From NCBI GenBank assembly GCA_019828595.1, contig JAHQRK010000008.1, forward strand, positions 1,922,001 to 1,986,000: DNA of 64,000 bases, given 5' to 3'. Source of the stretch: Aphanomyces cochlioides (lineage: Eukaryota; Oomycota; Saprolegniomycetes; Saprolegniales; Verrucalvaceae). Under the pieces are notes generated by a model, which had not been told where the DNA came from, made no database searches, and saw nothing but the letters and a program-made list of their open reading frames with translations. The position numbers and the translations under genes were made by a program. Shown here one piece after another: positions 38,464 to 49,412 of this stretch (position 1 is the first letter of the stretch; every line of letters starts with the position of its first letter).

Positions 38464-40921
38464 GGGAAGCGATCGTTGTGAGATCCGCTAGGTCGCCGTG
38501 AATTAAAGTAGGTTCGCTTGGGTGAAACATGACTTGATTGTGGAGAGTGATATCCAAATCGTTGCTTTCGTGTAGTTGAAGGATTTTTGTCATGATGTGA
38601 CACATCGATTCTCCGTCGCCAGTGTACATGAATTCCATTCTGTTCCATATGTGGAGGCCAAGGTCGGTGTACATCAGGAGTGACATGAGCGTTTCGGAGG
38701 ATAGACTGCGTTTACCAAGGCGAGAGGGTAACGCTGTCACTGGACTTTTTGTTGAGGCCAAAATTGCCGCATCGCTATTGAAATATAGTGGAGCATGAAC
38801 TGCCATCAATACTTCTGCAATGGCCAGCACTTCTTCGACTTCAACTCTGTTGAGGACGATGTCATCATCGGTGATGATTGCCTCGATGAGTGGGAGGTTG
38901 TTGACCATCTTCTGGTCACTGAACACCGAGATCACGTGGTCGTGAGTGATTGGAGTGCCGAATGTTGCCTCGTAGAGCTGACCAAAAGATTTTGTGCCAC
39001 CACCAGACGCTCTTAGCCAACGATTAAGCAGTCGAAGACGAACAAAGTATTCGAAGCTGTCACGATTGGAGACAAAAATTTGGTGCAGTTGCAGTCCAAA
39101 TTCGATTGGCGCACGTTCTAGATGGATGCAGATCGTGTCAACACGCCCGTCCGTAATCAATTTCAATAAGTTGAAGGAATCGTGCGCTAACGCTTCCTTA
39201 ACTTGGGCCGGGATATGTTGTGGTGCGTTTTGAGCCTTGGTGTCAAGGTCGTTGAGCTCGGCAAGTATGGCATCGAGAGACTTCTCAAACCTTTGGATTG
39301 AGCCCTCGTGGGGTTTGATCCCGCTAATGAACTCTTCAGCGGCAACGTGCACCTTGTCACCAGATTTGAGTGTCAGCTTTGGAACAATTACTTTGACAGT
39401 GGTGTTGCCAACTGTCGTTTCGTGTTCCTCGGGCTCAACATTAGCGCGTTCGTCCAGAGCCGCAAACATGTTCGGGGAGATCCAAGGACGATCAGGAGCT
39501 GGGATTGAGCCAGCGGAGATTGGGGTTTTCTTTCTTTTGCCTGTAGTTTGAACTTCAGTCCATTCCTTGTTGCTGTCTCGGGTCGTTTTCTGCCGTTTGG
39601 CAGTGGATGTCGAGACAGCGGCGTCTCCCCGTGGGCGGTGAGGGGTTGCGTGAAGTCCATGTTGGGTGGCGATTACATCGAGGTCAAGGCGCGCGAGCTT
39701 CTTGTCACGGTAAAACCATCCTTGACCAAACACGCGGAGGCACCGACCCTTGAAAATGAATTCTTCAATTGATCGACCGTCATTGTGCATAGATTCGGGT
39801 ATAGCTGTCCCTTCAAAATACAAGCGATAACGAGAGCTAGCCAAGCCAGTCGTCGAGGAAACTGTGGAGTATGAGCCCCACAAAAAGCGCGGCTCAAGCT
39901 TTGACATGATGCTGAACATGAGACGTTCTTCATCCTGTCCTTGGAGACCAGATGGGATATCGATGAAATATCCATCAAGTATATGGGGCTCTGTCATGAC
40001 AAATCTCTGAGAGCTGCCATCCTTTGCCACTTGGATCTTGAGAGAGACTCCACGCAGCTTTTTAAGAGCATCTTCAGAGGCTATGCCCCACTTGAGAAGA
40101 CGATTGGAGACATCTTTCTCGCACTTGATGACATCGACAAATGCATCGTCCAAATCAAGCGCTTGGTTGTCAAACAATAGAGATGTCATTGCCTTGGAGA
40201 TGTCGATGTATTTGGTGTATTGGCCAGTGGACATTTGTAGCCAGCCAACAACATCTCTGGGGGAATGTTTTTGGATGGGCAAAGTGTCGTCAAACGTGAG
40301 AGATCCTGTCGCGCGTTTTTGCAACAAGGACGCCAGCTCGGCCATAGTTGGTCGATAATGGCCGACGTCACTGTTCCGCTGAGCCTTGGCAGATTTAGCT
40401 CTCTGCTTGGCTTGGAATTCCCACACGCATTCGTTTGGCTTTTTGGTCGAGGTGTTCGACTCGGGTGGTATTGGCACGGAGCGTGTTGTAGCAGGAGGCG
40501 AGGCATCGATTTGAGCTTCAGGCTCCATTTCCACATCAACATTGGTGTCGCGAATCGATTGGTCTTCAGAGCGCGGCTCCAGCTCAGTGGCTTGAGTAAT
40601 CGGTGGGGTATGTGGTTGGTTGTTGTTGGAGATATCCTCTATGTCTTCATCAGGCATCGGAGAAACATTATCCTTGTTGACAGTTTTGTCGCTGGTACGA
40701 GCGCTTGGTAATGGCACGCGACCACCGAGTGTAGCAAGACGTATGGGCGGTTGAGCAGCAGGCGGAGTTTTGTCGATGATTGAGTCAGGTTCATCGTCAT
40801 CATCATCGTCAACAATCACCTCCATGATACTAGAAGCGTCCGAGGTATTGCGAAAGGGAGAGGCAGAAAAAGCTGAGGGCTTGTGTGCATGAGCACGGCT
40901 GGAAGAGCGGGTAGTCGCCAT
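38456..40921 (-). CDS. ORF1 of element B (copy 1)
   Basis: 821 aa from the ATG giving MATTRS. The frame is open further upstream through the antisense tRNA, but that part is not element sequence. It has an acidic patch of six Asp near residue 40, a Pro/Ser-rich N-terminus without the FSK repeats of element A, and the conserved core (VGWLQMSTG, LFDNQAL, EPRFLWGSY, RYRLYFEGT). Basic patches AKRQK and GKRKK follow the core. The end is SRG-TAA, overlapping the ORF2 frame. It is probably the RNA-binding partner of ORF2; the fold is not recognised. Confidence 0.87.
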   Translation of the reverse strand: MATTRSSSRAHAHKPSAFSASPFRNTSDASSIMEVIVDDDDDDEPDSIIDKTPPAAQPPIRLATLGGRVPLPSARTSDKTVNKDNVSPMPDEDIEDISNNNQPHTPPITQATELEPRSEDQSIRDTNVDVEMEPEAQIDASPPATTRSVPIPPESNTSTKKPNECVWEFQAKQRAKSAKAQRNSDVGHYRPTMAELASLLQKRATGSLTFDDTLPIQKHSPRDVVGWLQMSTGQYTKYIDISKAMTSLLFDNQALDLDDAFVDVIKCEKDVSNRLLKWGIASEDALKKLRGVSLKIQVAKDGSSQRFVMTEPHILDGYFIDIPSGLQGQDEERLMFSIMSKLEPRFLWGSYSTVSSTTGLASSRYRLYFEGTAIPESMHNDGRSIEEFIFKGRCLRVFGQGWFYRDKKLARLDLDVIATQHGLHATPHRPRGDAAVSTSTAKRQKTTRDSNKEWTEVQTTGKRKKTPISAGSIPAPDRPWISPNMFAALDERANVEPEEHETTVGNTTVKVIVPKLTLKSGDKVHVAAEEFISGIKPHEGSIQRFEKSLDAILAELNDLDTKAQNAPQHIPAQVKEALAHDSFNLLKLITDGRVDTICIHLERAPIEFGLQLHQIFVSNRDSFEYFVRLRLLNRWLRASGGGTKSFGQLYEATFGTPITHDHVISVFSDQKMVNNLPLIEAIITDDDIVLNRVEVEEVLAIAEVLMAVHAPLYFNSDAAILASTKSPVTALPSRLGKRSLSSETLMSLLMYTDLGLHIWNRMEFMYTGDGESMCHIMTKILQLHESNDLDITLHNQVMFHPSEPTLIHGDLADLTTIASRG

Positions 40922-40937
40922 GTTGTCAGTTTTGGAC

Positions 40938-40972
40938 AGTGGTACTGCGGGGTAGCTGGCAAATTGGAAACT
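40938..40972 (-). promoter_or_regulatory. Conserved 35-nt 5' terminus of element B
   Basis: Identical to the A2 5' terminus at 28646-28680. It sits directly against the divergently oriented tRNA. Confidence 0.65.
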
Positions 40973-41045
40973 GCTCCTATGGCTCAGTTGGTAGAGCGTC
41001 AGTCTCATAATCTGAAGGTCGCCAGTTCGATCCTGGCTGGGAGCA
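40973..41045 (+). tRNA. Elongator tRNA-Met (CAU), regenerated next to full-length B
   Basis: A7 gene with TTTTT trailer. The upstream flank is the element 5' end instead of the native spacer. Confidence 0.97.
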
Positions 41046-42025
41046 GCCTTTTTCATCCCTTTTTCTTGCCGCACTTGAACCGACATTCTCACAAAATCAA
41101 GCACACTACCATCGACACACAACAAGTATCACTCTGTCCCCTCGTCGTCAAAATAGCACCACCAGTCAACTAACACACACATTCCATTTGCCACACAAGG
41201 CCAGACGCATCGAAATGTTGTACCAACACACTACTCAATATACCTGCACCGACATATGCGCAAGTCTGTGAACGCGGCCAAAAACATCGCTCGTTCAGTC
41301 CTCCTGAGATCTCTTCTTTGCATGCACTCATGCCACTTTGTGTCGTGACAACAAGAACACTACTAAACACCGCGGTCCCAATCACTGATCACATGTATTA
41401 CCTCGTTAGACGCAGAGGCTTAATATTGAATCCCCACGTTGCTTGATAAACGAAAGGTTGACAATACGACAGGAAAAACTCACGAACGTCTCACTCTTAG
41501 CTCTCAAAAGCAGTTCAATAGTGCCAGTGATTTCGATAGTAGTGTCTACAGTCGAAATGAACCAGGGATCGTAGAGTCTCCATATTGCGAATACTTTTAC
41601 ACAAATGAATGCCGCTGTGGCTACAGTGGTAAAGTGTCAATGGGTTTGTTTTGAATGGAATGAGAAGTGTGTTTACGCAAGGACTCGATGTGTTTGTGCG
41701 CATCCTTCCAGCAAGCATACATCAAGAAAAGTGTAGCGTCGGTCACCGGGGTAAACGCCATGCATTTGTATATGTTTCTAAGGTTCAAGAATACATGAGA
41801 AAGGATCCGTCGATGAGTTCCAGCATTTTTAGTCGTTGGTGGCATGTATGAAGTCTTGTAGACGTCAGTATCTCTATTTTTGAGGTGGTTTCAAGTGGAA
41901 GAAATGTTTGAATTTTTGGTAAGGCGAAAGATGGAGTGCGAGTAGTTTGAGACGAGAGTGGGGTATGAATAGGAAGGTGTTTGAATGGTGGATTTAGAAT
42001 TTGAAGTGTCCAATCAAGGCATGCC
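40973..42025 (+). repeat. Single 1053-bp tRNA-Met unit
   Basis: One complete unit, CAAA variant. No other gene in the spacer. Confidence 0.95.
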
Positions 42026-42039
42026 GCTCCTATGGCTCA
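42026..42039 (+). repeat. 14-nt tRNA-Met stub left of 683-bp B fragment
   Basis: GCTCCTATGGCTCA. Confidence 0.95.
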
Positions 42040-42722
42040 ATGTCAATGGGGAGTCTATTTGTAGTTAATGTAAACTACAAACTAATATTGCCCGAAGGCT
42101 CATCCCATTTCCAACTGCTAGGCTGAATTGGAAATCAATTTGGCTTTTCGTTTTCTTGATTCGCTTCGACGTTGGGACTTCGATTTCTTCGGTGTTTGTA
42201 AGCTAACACGGCGAATATGTCGGATAAAACTGACTCTTGGCATCTGACCCAGGGGGTATACATTTTCATTGTCTTGGATCATACATAGACTTCGGTCTAT
42301 GCAGCGCTTGTATCGCTTGGCGAGGACCCAGCAATGGGATGTTGAATCAGTGACAGAAACAACCAAGAATTCTCCGTCAGGCTCATCCAATATCGCTCTA
42401 CAGATATCACGAATTGGATCACCCACCGATTGCTTGAGCAGTTGACGGGAGAATATGGCGTCGTTGTAGTGGAATCCATGTGTGTATGCCAGCTTGAGAA
42501 AATCATGCATCTTGGAAGGGGGAATGCCCGCGTCTTGAGGAACTCCATGGGCCTCTTTGAAACCCGAAATGACTTCTTCGCTGAGCTCAAAATTGGAGAC
42601 ATTCAAATTGGTAGCAACGATTCGGATTGCAACCGCAAGACAAGATTTGTCACTGTTGTTGCCAATTTCTAGCCACAGAGGATCCATCGCTCGAAATTCA
42701 GCAAGCGTTGGGGCGAGACCAG
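42040..42722 (-). mobile_element. Element B, 5'-truncated 683-bp copy
   Basis: 3' UTR plus the C-terminal half of ORF3, cut at GAGACCAG. It is flanked by a 15-bp duplication (CGCTCCTATGGCTCA) on the tRNA side. Confidence 0.93.
42118..42722 (-). pseudogene. ORF3 fragment with protease-like half (element B)
   Basis: About 200 codons covering the Cys/His/Asp region and basic tail but not the chromodomain-like part. One Ala-to-Val change follows the Cys (SCLAVA). The frame continues into antisense tRNA sequence, which is not part of the gene. Confidence 0.85.
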
Positions 42723-42723
42723 C

Positions 42724-42796
42724 GCTCCTATGGCTCAGTTGGTAGAGCGTCAGTCTCATAATCTGAAGGTCGCCAGTTCGATCCTGGCTGGGAGCA
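42724..42796 (+). tRNA. Elongator tRNA-Met (CAU), regenerated
   Basis: A7 gene with TTTTT trailer. The spacer of this unit has a private CTCGTAGC variant. Confidence 0.97.
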
Positions 42797-43776
42797 GCCT
42801 TTTTCATCCCTTTTTCTTGCCGCACTTGAACCGACATTCTCACAAAATCAAGCACACTACCATCGACACACAACAAGTATCACTCTGTCCCCTCGTCGTC
42901 AAAATAGCACCACCAGTCAACTAACACACACATTCCATTTGCCACACAAGGCCAGACGCATCGAAATGTTGTACCAACACACTACTCAATATACCTGCAC
43001 CGACATATGCGCAAGTCTGTGAACGCGGCCAAAAACATCGCTCGTTCAGTCCTCCTGAGATCTCTTCTTTGCATGCACTCATGCCACTTTGTGTCGTGAC
43101 AACAAGAACACTACTAAACACCGCGGTCCCAATCACTGATCACATGTATTACCTCGTTAGACGCAGAGGCTTAATATTGAATCCCCACGTTGCTTGATAA
43201 ACGAAAGGTTGACAATACGACAGGAAAAACTCACGAACGTCTCACTCGTAGCTCTCAAAAGCAGTTCAATAGTGCCAGTGATTTCGATAGTAGTGTCTAC
43301 AGTCGAAATGAACCAGGGATCGTAGAGTCTCCATATTGCGAATACTTTTACACAAATGAATGCCGCTGTGGCTACAGTGGTAAAGTGTCAATGGGTTTGT
43401 TTTGAATGGAATGAGAAGTGTGTTTACGCAAGGACTCGATGTGTTTGTGCGCATCCTTCCAGCAAGCATACATCAAGAAAAGTGTAGCGTCGGTCACCGG
43501 GGTAAACGCCATGCATTTGTATATGTTTCTAAGGTTCAAGAATACATGAGAAAGGATCCGTCGATGAGTTCCAGCATTTTTAGTCGTTGGTGGCATGTAT
43601 GAAGTCTTGTAGACGTCAGTATCTCTATTTTTGAGGTGGTTTCAAGTGGAAGAAATGTTTGAATTTTTGGTAAGGCGAAAGATGGAGTGCGAGTAGTTTG
43701 AGACGAGAGTGGGGTATGAATAGGAAGGTGTTTGAATGGTGGATTTAGAATTTGAAGTGTCCAATCAAGGCATGCC
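42724..43776 (+). repeat. Single 1053-bp tRNA-Met unit
   Basis: One complete unit between the 683-bp fragment and the second full-length B. Confidence 0.95.
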
Positions 43777-43790
43777 GCTCCTATGGCTCA
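43777..43790 (+). repeat. 14-nt tRNA-Met stub left of second full-length B
   Basis: GCTCCTATGGCTCA. Confidence 0.95.
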
Positions 43791-43868
43791 ATGTCAATGG
43801 GGAGTCTATTTGTAGTTAATGTAAACTACAAACTAATATTGCCCGAAGGCTCATCCCATTTCCAACTG

Positions 43869-45245
43869 CTAGGCTGAATTGGTAATCAATTTGGCTTTTC
43901 GTTTTCTTGATTCGCTTCGACGTTGGGACTTCGATTTCTTCGGTGTTTGTAAGCTAACACGGCGAATATGTCGGATAAAACTGACTCTTGGCATCTGACC
44001 CAGGGGGTATACATTTTCATTGTCTTGGATCATACATAGACTTCGGTCTATGCAGCGCTTGTATCGCTTGGCGAGGACCCAGCAATGGGATGTTGAATCA
44101 GTGACAGAAACAACCAAGAATTCTCCGTCAGGCTCATCCAATATCGCTCTACAGATATCACGAATTGGATCACCCACCGATTGCTTGAGCAGTTGACGGG
44201 AGAATATGGCGTCGTTGTAGTGGAATCCATGTGTGTATGCCAGCTTGAGAAAATCATGCATCTTGGAAGGGGGAATGCCCGCGTCTTGAGGAACTCCATG
44301 GGCCTCTTTGAAACCCGAAATGACTTCTTCGCTGAGCTCAAAATTGGAGACATTCAAATTGGTAGCAACGATTCGGATTGCAGCCGCAAGACAAGATTTG
44401 TCACTGTTGTTGCCAATTTCTAGCCACAGAGGATCCATCGCTCGAAATTCAGCAAGCGTTGGGGCGAGACCAGTGTTCGTGAGGAAGTGGGCTCCAGCTT
44501 GTCGCCATCGTTGGTACATCGCCACGGCTTCTTGACACCCGCTGAGGTCTTTTTCGTCGAACCAGTCTTTGTTGAGTCCATCCGGGCGTTGAAACTTCCA
44601 GTTGACTTGGTATTGAATAGTTGAAATTCGATTTCGCATTGATGCCACTTCGCGGTGGTCATCGATAAACAACACTTCATCGATGTCATCATCGTCGGTT
44701 GGAATTCGCAGAGTGCGTGGGCGGTTGGTTGGGGCATCAGCCGTTGTCGCATTCGTTTGTGGCCTGGCTGGAACAGAAACATCGTCCAATAGATCCATGA
44801 GGGATGGTAGCGGAGATCCATTGTCATTGCCCAAGGGGTCAAATTCGCGGGTGCTCGAGTTCAAAATGGACATATCAGGAGTAAATTGGTGTTCTTCAGT
44901 TGTAACTGGACTTGAAGGACGAGTGTCGGATGATTGCGTCATAGGTACAGAAATCTCAACTCCATCCACTCCCTCAAGAGTAATCCCTGGAGACATCGAG
45001 CTCCCCACACCTCGTGTAGTTATGGGTCTCGACGTCTGCGCGGGGAGTACGCTATCGGCAGTGAAAATCGTTGAAGCTTCCATTGTTGTTGTCTTGGGTA
45101 AAATCAAAAGTGAGTCTTGGAGAATTGTTTTGAGATTCTCACTGAACTTATTCTCAGTTGCGACACTTGAGTCAGGCACGATTTGATTGGGCAGTGAAAT
45201 GTTTTGCGCGGATCGTGAGTGATGGTCGCCAGGATTCCCAATCAA
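43869..45245 (-). CDS. ORF3 of element B (copy 2)
   Basis: 458-codon open frame, with first ATG at residue 55. It is nearly identical to copy 1; changes seen include Asn for Asp in GLDKDW and Thr for Ser near the C-terminus. The chromodomain-like segment and C285/H387/D408 are retained. Confidence 0.75.
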   Translation of the reverse strand: MIGNPGDHHSRSAQNISLPNQIVPDSSVATENKFSENLKTILQDSLLILPKTTTMEASTIFTADSVLPAQTSRPITTRGVGSSMSPGITLEGVDGVEISVPMTQSSDTRPSSPVTTEEHQFTPDMSILNSSTREFDPLGNDNGSPLPSLMDLLDDVSVPARPQTNATTADAPTNRPRTLRIPTDDDDIDEVLFIDDHREVASMRNRISTIQYQVNWKFQRPDGLNKDWFDEKDLSGCQEAVAMYQRWRQAGAHFLTNTGLAPTLAEFRAMDPLWLEIGNNSDKSCLAAAIRIVATNLNVSNFELSEEVISGFKEAHGVPQDAGIPPSKMHDFLKLAYTHGFHYNDAIFSRQLLKQSVGDPIRDICRAILDEPDGEFLVVSVTDSTSHCWVLAKRYKRCIDRSLCMIQDNENVYPLGQMPRVSFIRHIRRVSLQTPKKSKSQRRSESRKRKAKLITNSA

Positions 45246-45296
45246 AAATTCAGCTGGGATACCAAGTCAAGAATACAGCTGGGGCTTGTAATCAAA

Positions 45297-48200
45297 TTAC
45301 TGGTGTTCAACTCGAAAAGACATGGGATATTTTTCGAATAGCTCGTTGTATCCAGCTTGAGAGAAAAGGACTGAGACCGCTTCGATGATGTTTCGATAGT
45401 CGAAGTCGTCAGGCGAGAGCAAACGAATTGTTCGCCTGATGGAAGCTGTCCAACTGACAAATATAATCTCGTTCCATAGTAAAATCGGTAGAGGCCTTTT
45501 GCCATCGAACTTGGTTGCATTTCTTTGAGTCCATAAGGAGTACGTGATGGAAGCACAAAGGAGGGACCATAATTTGAATAATGCGTCATGCAGGTGTTTT
45601 CCTCGCGTATTGGTCTTGAAGCGACTGATATTCGTGGTGGTTGCCCAATCAAACTTAACACCATAAGCACTCCATGCTCGCTCTTGGAACATCCAAACTT
45701 GATGTACATGATGACATGTATGGAAGGCATGATGAAAAGTCTCAACATCCGAGCAATCTTCATAGACACAACAAATAGCGTCAGGGTTTTGGATCTGCAT
45801 ATAGGAAAACCTCGAGTTGACGGGTAACATCTTCATGTGCAATCGAAACCATACATCGCCTTGAACAGGTGGAGGTAGATTACACACAGTACGAATGAGA
45901 CGGATATACTTTGCTATGTCTTTGTCAGTTCTTGTCGTAGTCTTCATAGGATGTATAGCTTCAGTCTGGGGGGCGTGGTAAGCTAAATGCACCACGTTTT
46001 TCTTGGGCCACGACTCGAAAGGTAAATCAGCATCCTTGATTCTGGCTGTAAACGGATGTTGACAAGTCGGGACATTAGGCAGTGGCGACCCTTGCCGAAT
46101 GTCAAACGATCGAACAACTTTGTCGAAGATTCGTGTGAGTTGATTGTAAATGTCGGTTGTGCGGGGCAATGTGGCAAAGTCCATGACTCCGTCCTGGTTT
46201 AGACAAACTTGGGCAGCTGGATTGTTCGACGACATTCGGTTCACGAACATGGTCTCTGTTGGCCAAGCGCCATGTGGGGTCAGGAAATCCTTCAGGCATC
46301 TGAGACCATTTTTGGCCCCGTGGCGGCACCAGAGACGCATGTCTTCATCTTTCACGACATTTGCTAACATCTTAGCAGAGCCGAAGTGCATTGCGTCGTA
46401 GGCTGTGAGCCATACCGGGAGGTTCAGTACCGTGTCGAGATTTGGAGGCACGCCGATTCGCTTACTCATGTCTGTGGCTGACCAATGTTTCCAAGTATCA
46501 AGCCACAGTGGATGGAGCTCGCGAAGCAAAAGCCACTTGGAGCTTGCATTTGGGTAGTATGAAAGAAAATCGAATGGGTGACTGTCTCGGAATAACTGAT
46601 GTATTGTGCGGCTAAATTGTCGCTGTACAAGTTTCTTCCACACCAGGATTTCACCAGGAGAATCGGCAGACATAAAGAGCTGTAAACGAAGAAGGCGTTG
46701 TGTTCGCAGCCTCGATGCAATGTGGGGGATTCCCAAGCCTAAAGGCTTGTCGTACTGCCACCTTCTATGGATTGAGGGACGGTAACTCTCATCGAGCTGG
46801 GTCTTGCGGCAAAGTATGAACTTGTTTAACATTTGTTGCCACGTAACGACCATAGCAGGAGGCACAGGTACAACGGCTGTTACATGCCACAACATAGATA
46901 GCAACATCGTGGAGGCAATAAGCTTTCGGCCCTGCAATGTCCTTGCTCGTTTACCCCATAGTTGAAAGGACGAGATGAATTTGTCGTTGAGTTTTTGAAG
47001 TTGGGAGTCAGCCGAAAGTCGATGGCCAAAGAGAATACCAAGATATTTCGTACACTGACCAGTTGGTACGATATTGAGCAAACCATCTGCTTCGATGTCT
47101 TCTTGATCGAGATGGTCGTTGAGAACCAAGGTCATGCACTTGGAACGATTCAGACGGGCCCCTGAAGCCGTGCAAAACTCTTCCACAATTGCCATTTGCT
47201 CCACAGCAGATTGCAGCGAGTTTGATAACAACGTCGAGTCGTCGGCAAAGAATATACTCGTAATAACTGAGTCGTGGGGAGAGCGATTCCAAGATGTGGG
47301 GACGCTCGGAGCATCTCACCAAGAGGTTCTAGGTATAGGACGAACAGTAGGCATGATAAAGGACAGCCTTGTTTGACGCCTCGGGTAGGTCGGATCTTAG
47401 GGCCAAGCTCGCCATTGAAGATGATCTGGACCAAAGGTGAGTCGTACAAAAGAGCTACCCACGCAATGAAACCATCACCAGTGTTGACTTCTCTCAGCAC
47501 ATCAAGCATAAATTCTCGATCCACCATGTCGTACGCTTTCGAAAAGTCAAGGAATGTTGCATAGTAGTCGTGATCTTCGTTGGTGCAAAACGTTTGCAAA
47601 GTTTGCACAAGCAGGACGTGGTCATGCAGCCGTCGTCCTGGGACAAAGCCAGCTTGACTTGGGTGAATGAGATGAGGAGCTACTGTAGCCAGGCGATAAG
47701 CGAGGGCACGGGATAGTATCTTCACCTCCACTGACATGAGTGCAATAGGTCGGTAGTTTCCAGGATCGCCTCGATCACCAGCTTTGAAGAGCAGAGCCAC
47801 AGCACTACGCCTTTGTTGAAGGAGTAGTTTACCGTGGTGGTGAAGTTGGTAGTTGAAGACCCTGACCAGGATTTCGGAGAAAGCCTCGGGTGCTACTTGG
47901 AAGAAGGCCGCTGGCCATCCATCAGGACCAGGAGACTTGTTTGGACTCATTGTCTTGAGAGCACTACACAGCTCGGCTGCTGTGATAGGTCTGTCTAGCT
48001 CCTCGCGTTGCTCATCATTGAGTTTGCGGGAGATAAACCGTATGACAGCCCTCCGCCTCGCCCGGTTTAGCCGAGGTTGTTCGCCACGAGTGGTAGTCAT
48101 TATTGCCTTCCAATGGGCAGTGAATCTCTCTTTGATAGTGGTAGGATCAGACACGGGAATGCCATCGACGTTGACCGTCGTGATAGGAACCTTGAGTCCT

Positions 48201-49412
48201 TGTGGCCTTCGAAAGAAGTGGCTCGTACCGCGTTCGTTGATATTTGCATGAAAATCGAATTGCTGATCCGTGCGGTATTGGCGATATTCGATTCTTGCGT
48301 TTTCCAGCGCCAACCGAGTAGCATCAACGGCAGCCTCGTCGAGCAAGCCAGCTTCGTATGATCGTTGTGCAGATATATGTCTCAGTTTTAGGCTTTTGAG
48401 CTCGTGTTGCATGGATTGGAGGTGGTGGCGATGACATTGTTGTAAACGTCGTTTGATTCGCTTAAGCCACCCATACCAGACGGCTCCCATGTTTGTCGAT
48501 TCGTCCGCACGCATCTCAGAGAGGAGGTGTGATGCCTCTTCTCGTATGGCTTTGATGACGAGCGGGTCTTTGAGTAGCTCTCTCGGCAGCCTCCAGTAGC
48601 CACGGGTCGTGGGTGTATGACTTGTAGAGAGAACGACAGTGTGCTCCAAGTGATCTCCGGCAAAGCTGTTAGTGGCATATTTTGAGCTTTGGTAGGATTG
48701 GGCAACTAAATCTTGGTCAATGAACCAGTAGTCCAGACGATTGCTTCGTCCTGGACCGCTTGCCAGTCTTTCGTGAGGGTGGTGTAGGCGCCACGCGTCG
48801 ATGACTCCTAGTTGTGACAGCCAGGCAAGACATTCGACTTTTCCAAAGGTGTGATCTTGCCGTGGTTTGGAAGCATCGAGGTGTTCGTTGACAGGAAGGT
48901 TAAAATCTCCCCCAACCAGGTGTACACTGTTAGCTTCAAAAGCGCGAGGGAGACTGTCAAAGAAACTAGCCCGATGTTGAGGGGTAACTGGCGCGTAAAT
49001 GTTGTGGATGTAGACTGGGGTTTCATCCCAGTACGTTTTGATCACAATATAACGGCCAGGGATATCGTGTTGTGATAAGTGCACCAGGCTTGAGAATCCA
49101 GGCATCGATTCGTGAAAGTATGATGCAACGCCACATCGACGGTTGTTTCAAATTGTCCGTGCGGGTTGTTCGTAAGTCGTTGGTAAAAAGTTTGTACTTG
49201 CTAACACCCACTTCGTTGTCGAGGTGAGTGTGGAAAGTGTCAAGATGTTTTGCGTTGTTGAGTTTCGTTTCTTGAAAGAGAACAGCTTGTGTCGGTTTCC
49301 GAAGACGCCGTGCAACAAGATGTCCGTTTTCTTTCAGCCCATTGAGGTTGCTCGTCGTCACTTCAAGTATGGGGAGCTTGACAAAATGACCAGCCGCGAC
49401 CACTTTAGCCAC
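45297..49412 (-). pseudogene. ORF2 of element B (copy 2), frameshifted
   Basis: The frame opens at GTG 49412. It breaks near 49146 by an extra T (GGTTGTTTCA), which splits the endonuclease after about residue 89, and again at the G4 run 47276-47279 just before FADD. Between the breaks the frame is open through endonuclease, linker and RT (LDFSKAYDMVD). Downstream the thumb and CCHC-like motif are intact to TAA. It has an Arg-to-Ser change in the RAYG segment. Confidence 0.9.

Larger units (their letters stand above)
32842..40972 (-). mobile_element. Element B, full-length copy (8131 bp)
   Basis: Non-LTR retrotransposon with three ORFs, read right to left. Its 3' end abuts the tRNA stub and its 5' terminus (AATTGGAAACT on +) abuts the tRNA at 40973. 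The 5' UTR is about 51 nt. Order on the minus strand is ORF1, ORF2, ORF3. There is no poly(A). The 3' UTR shares CTAATATTGCC and GGCTCATCCCA with element A and adds a 9-bp hairpin. ORF2 has two frame breaks, so this copy is probably not autonomous as sequenced. Confidence 0.95.

Noticed and set aside
40922..41125. Open frame extending B ORF1 upstream through the antisense tRNA (SQDRTGDLQ...LYQLSHRS)
   Set aside because: This is translation of the tRNA and spacer on the opposite strand, a common false protein. The frame begins at TTG, and the same peptide is out of frame with ORF1 in element A. The element itself begins at 40972 and has its own ATG at 40921.
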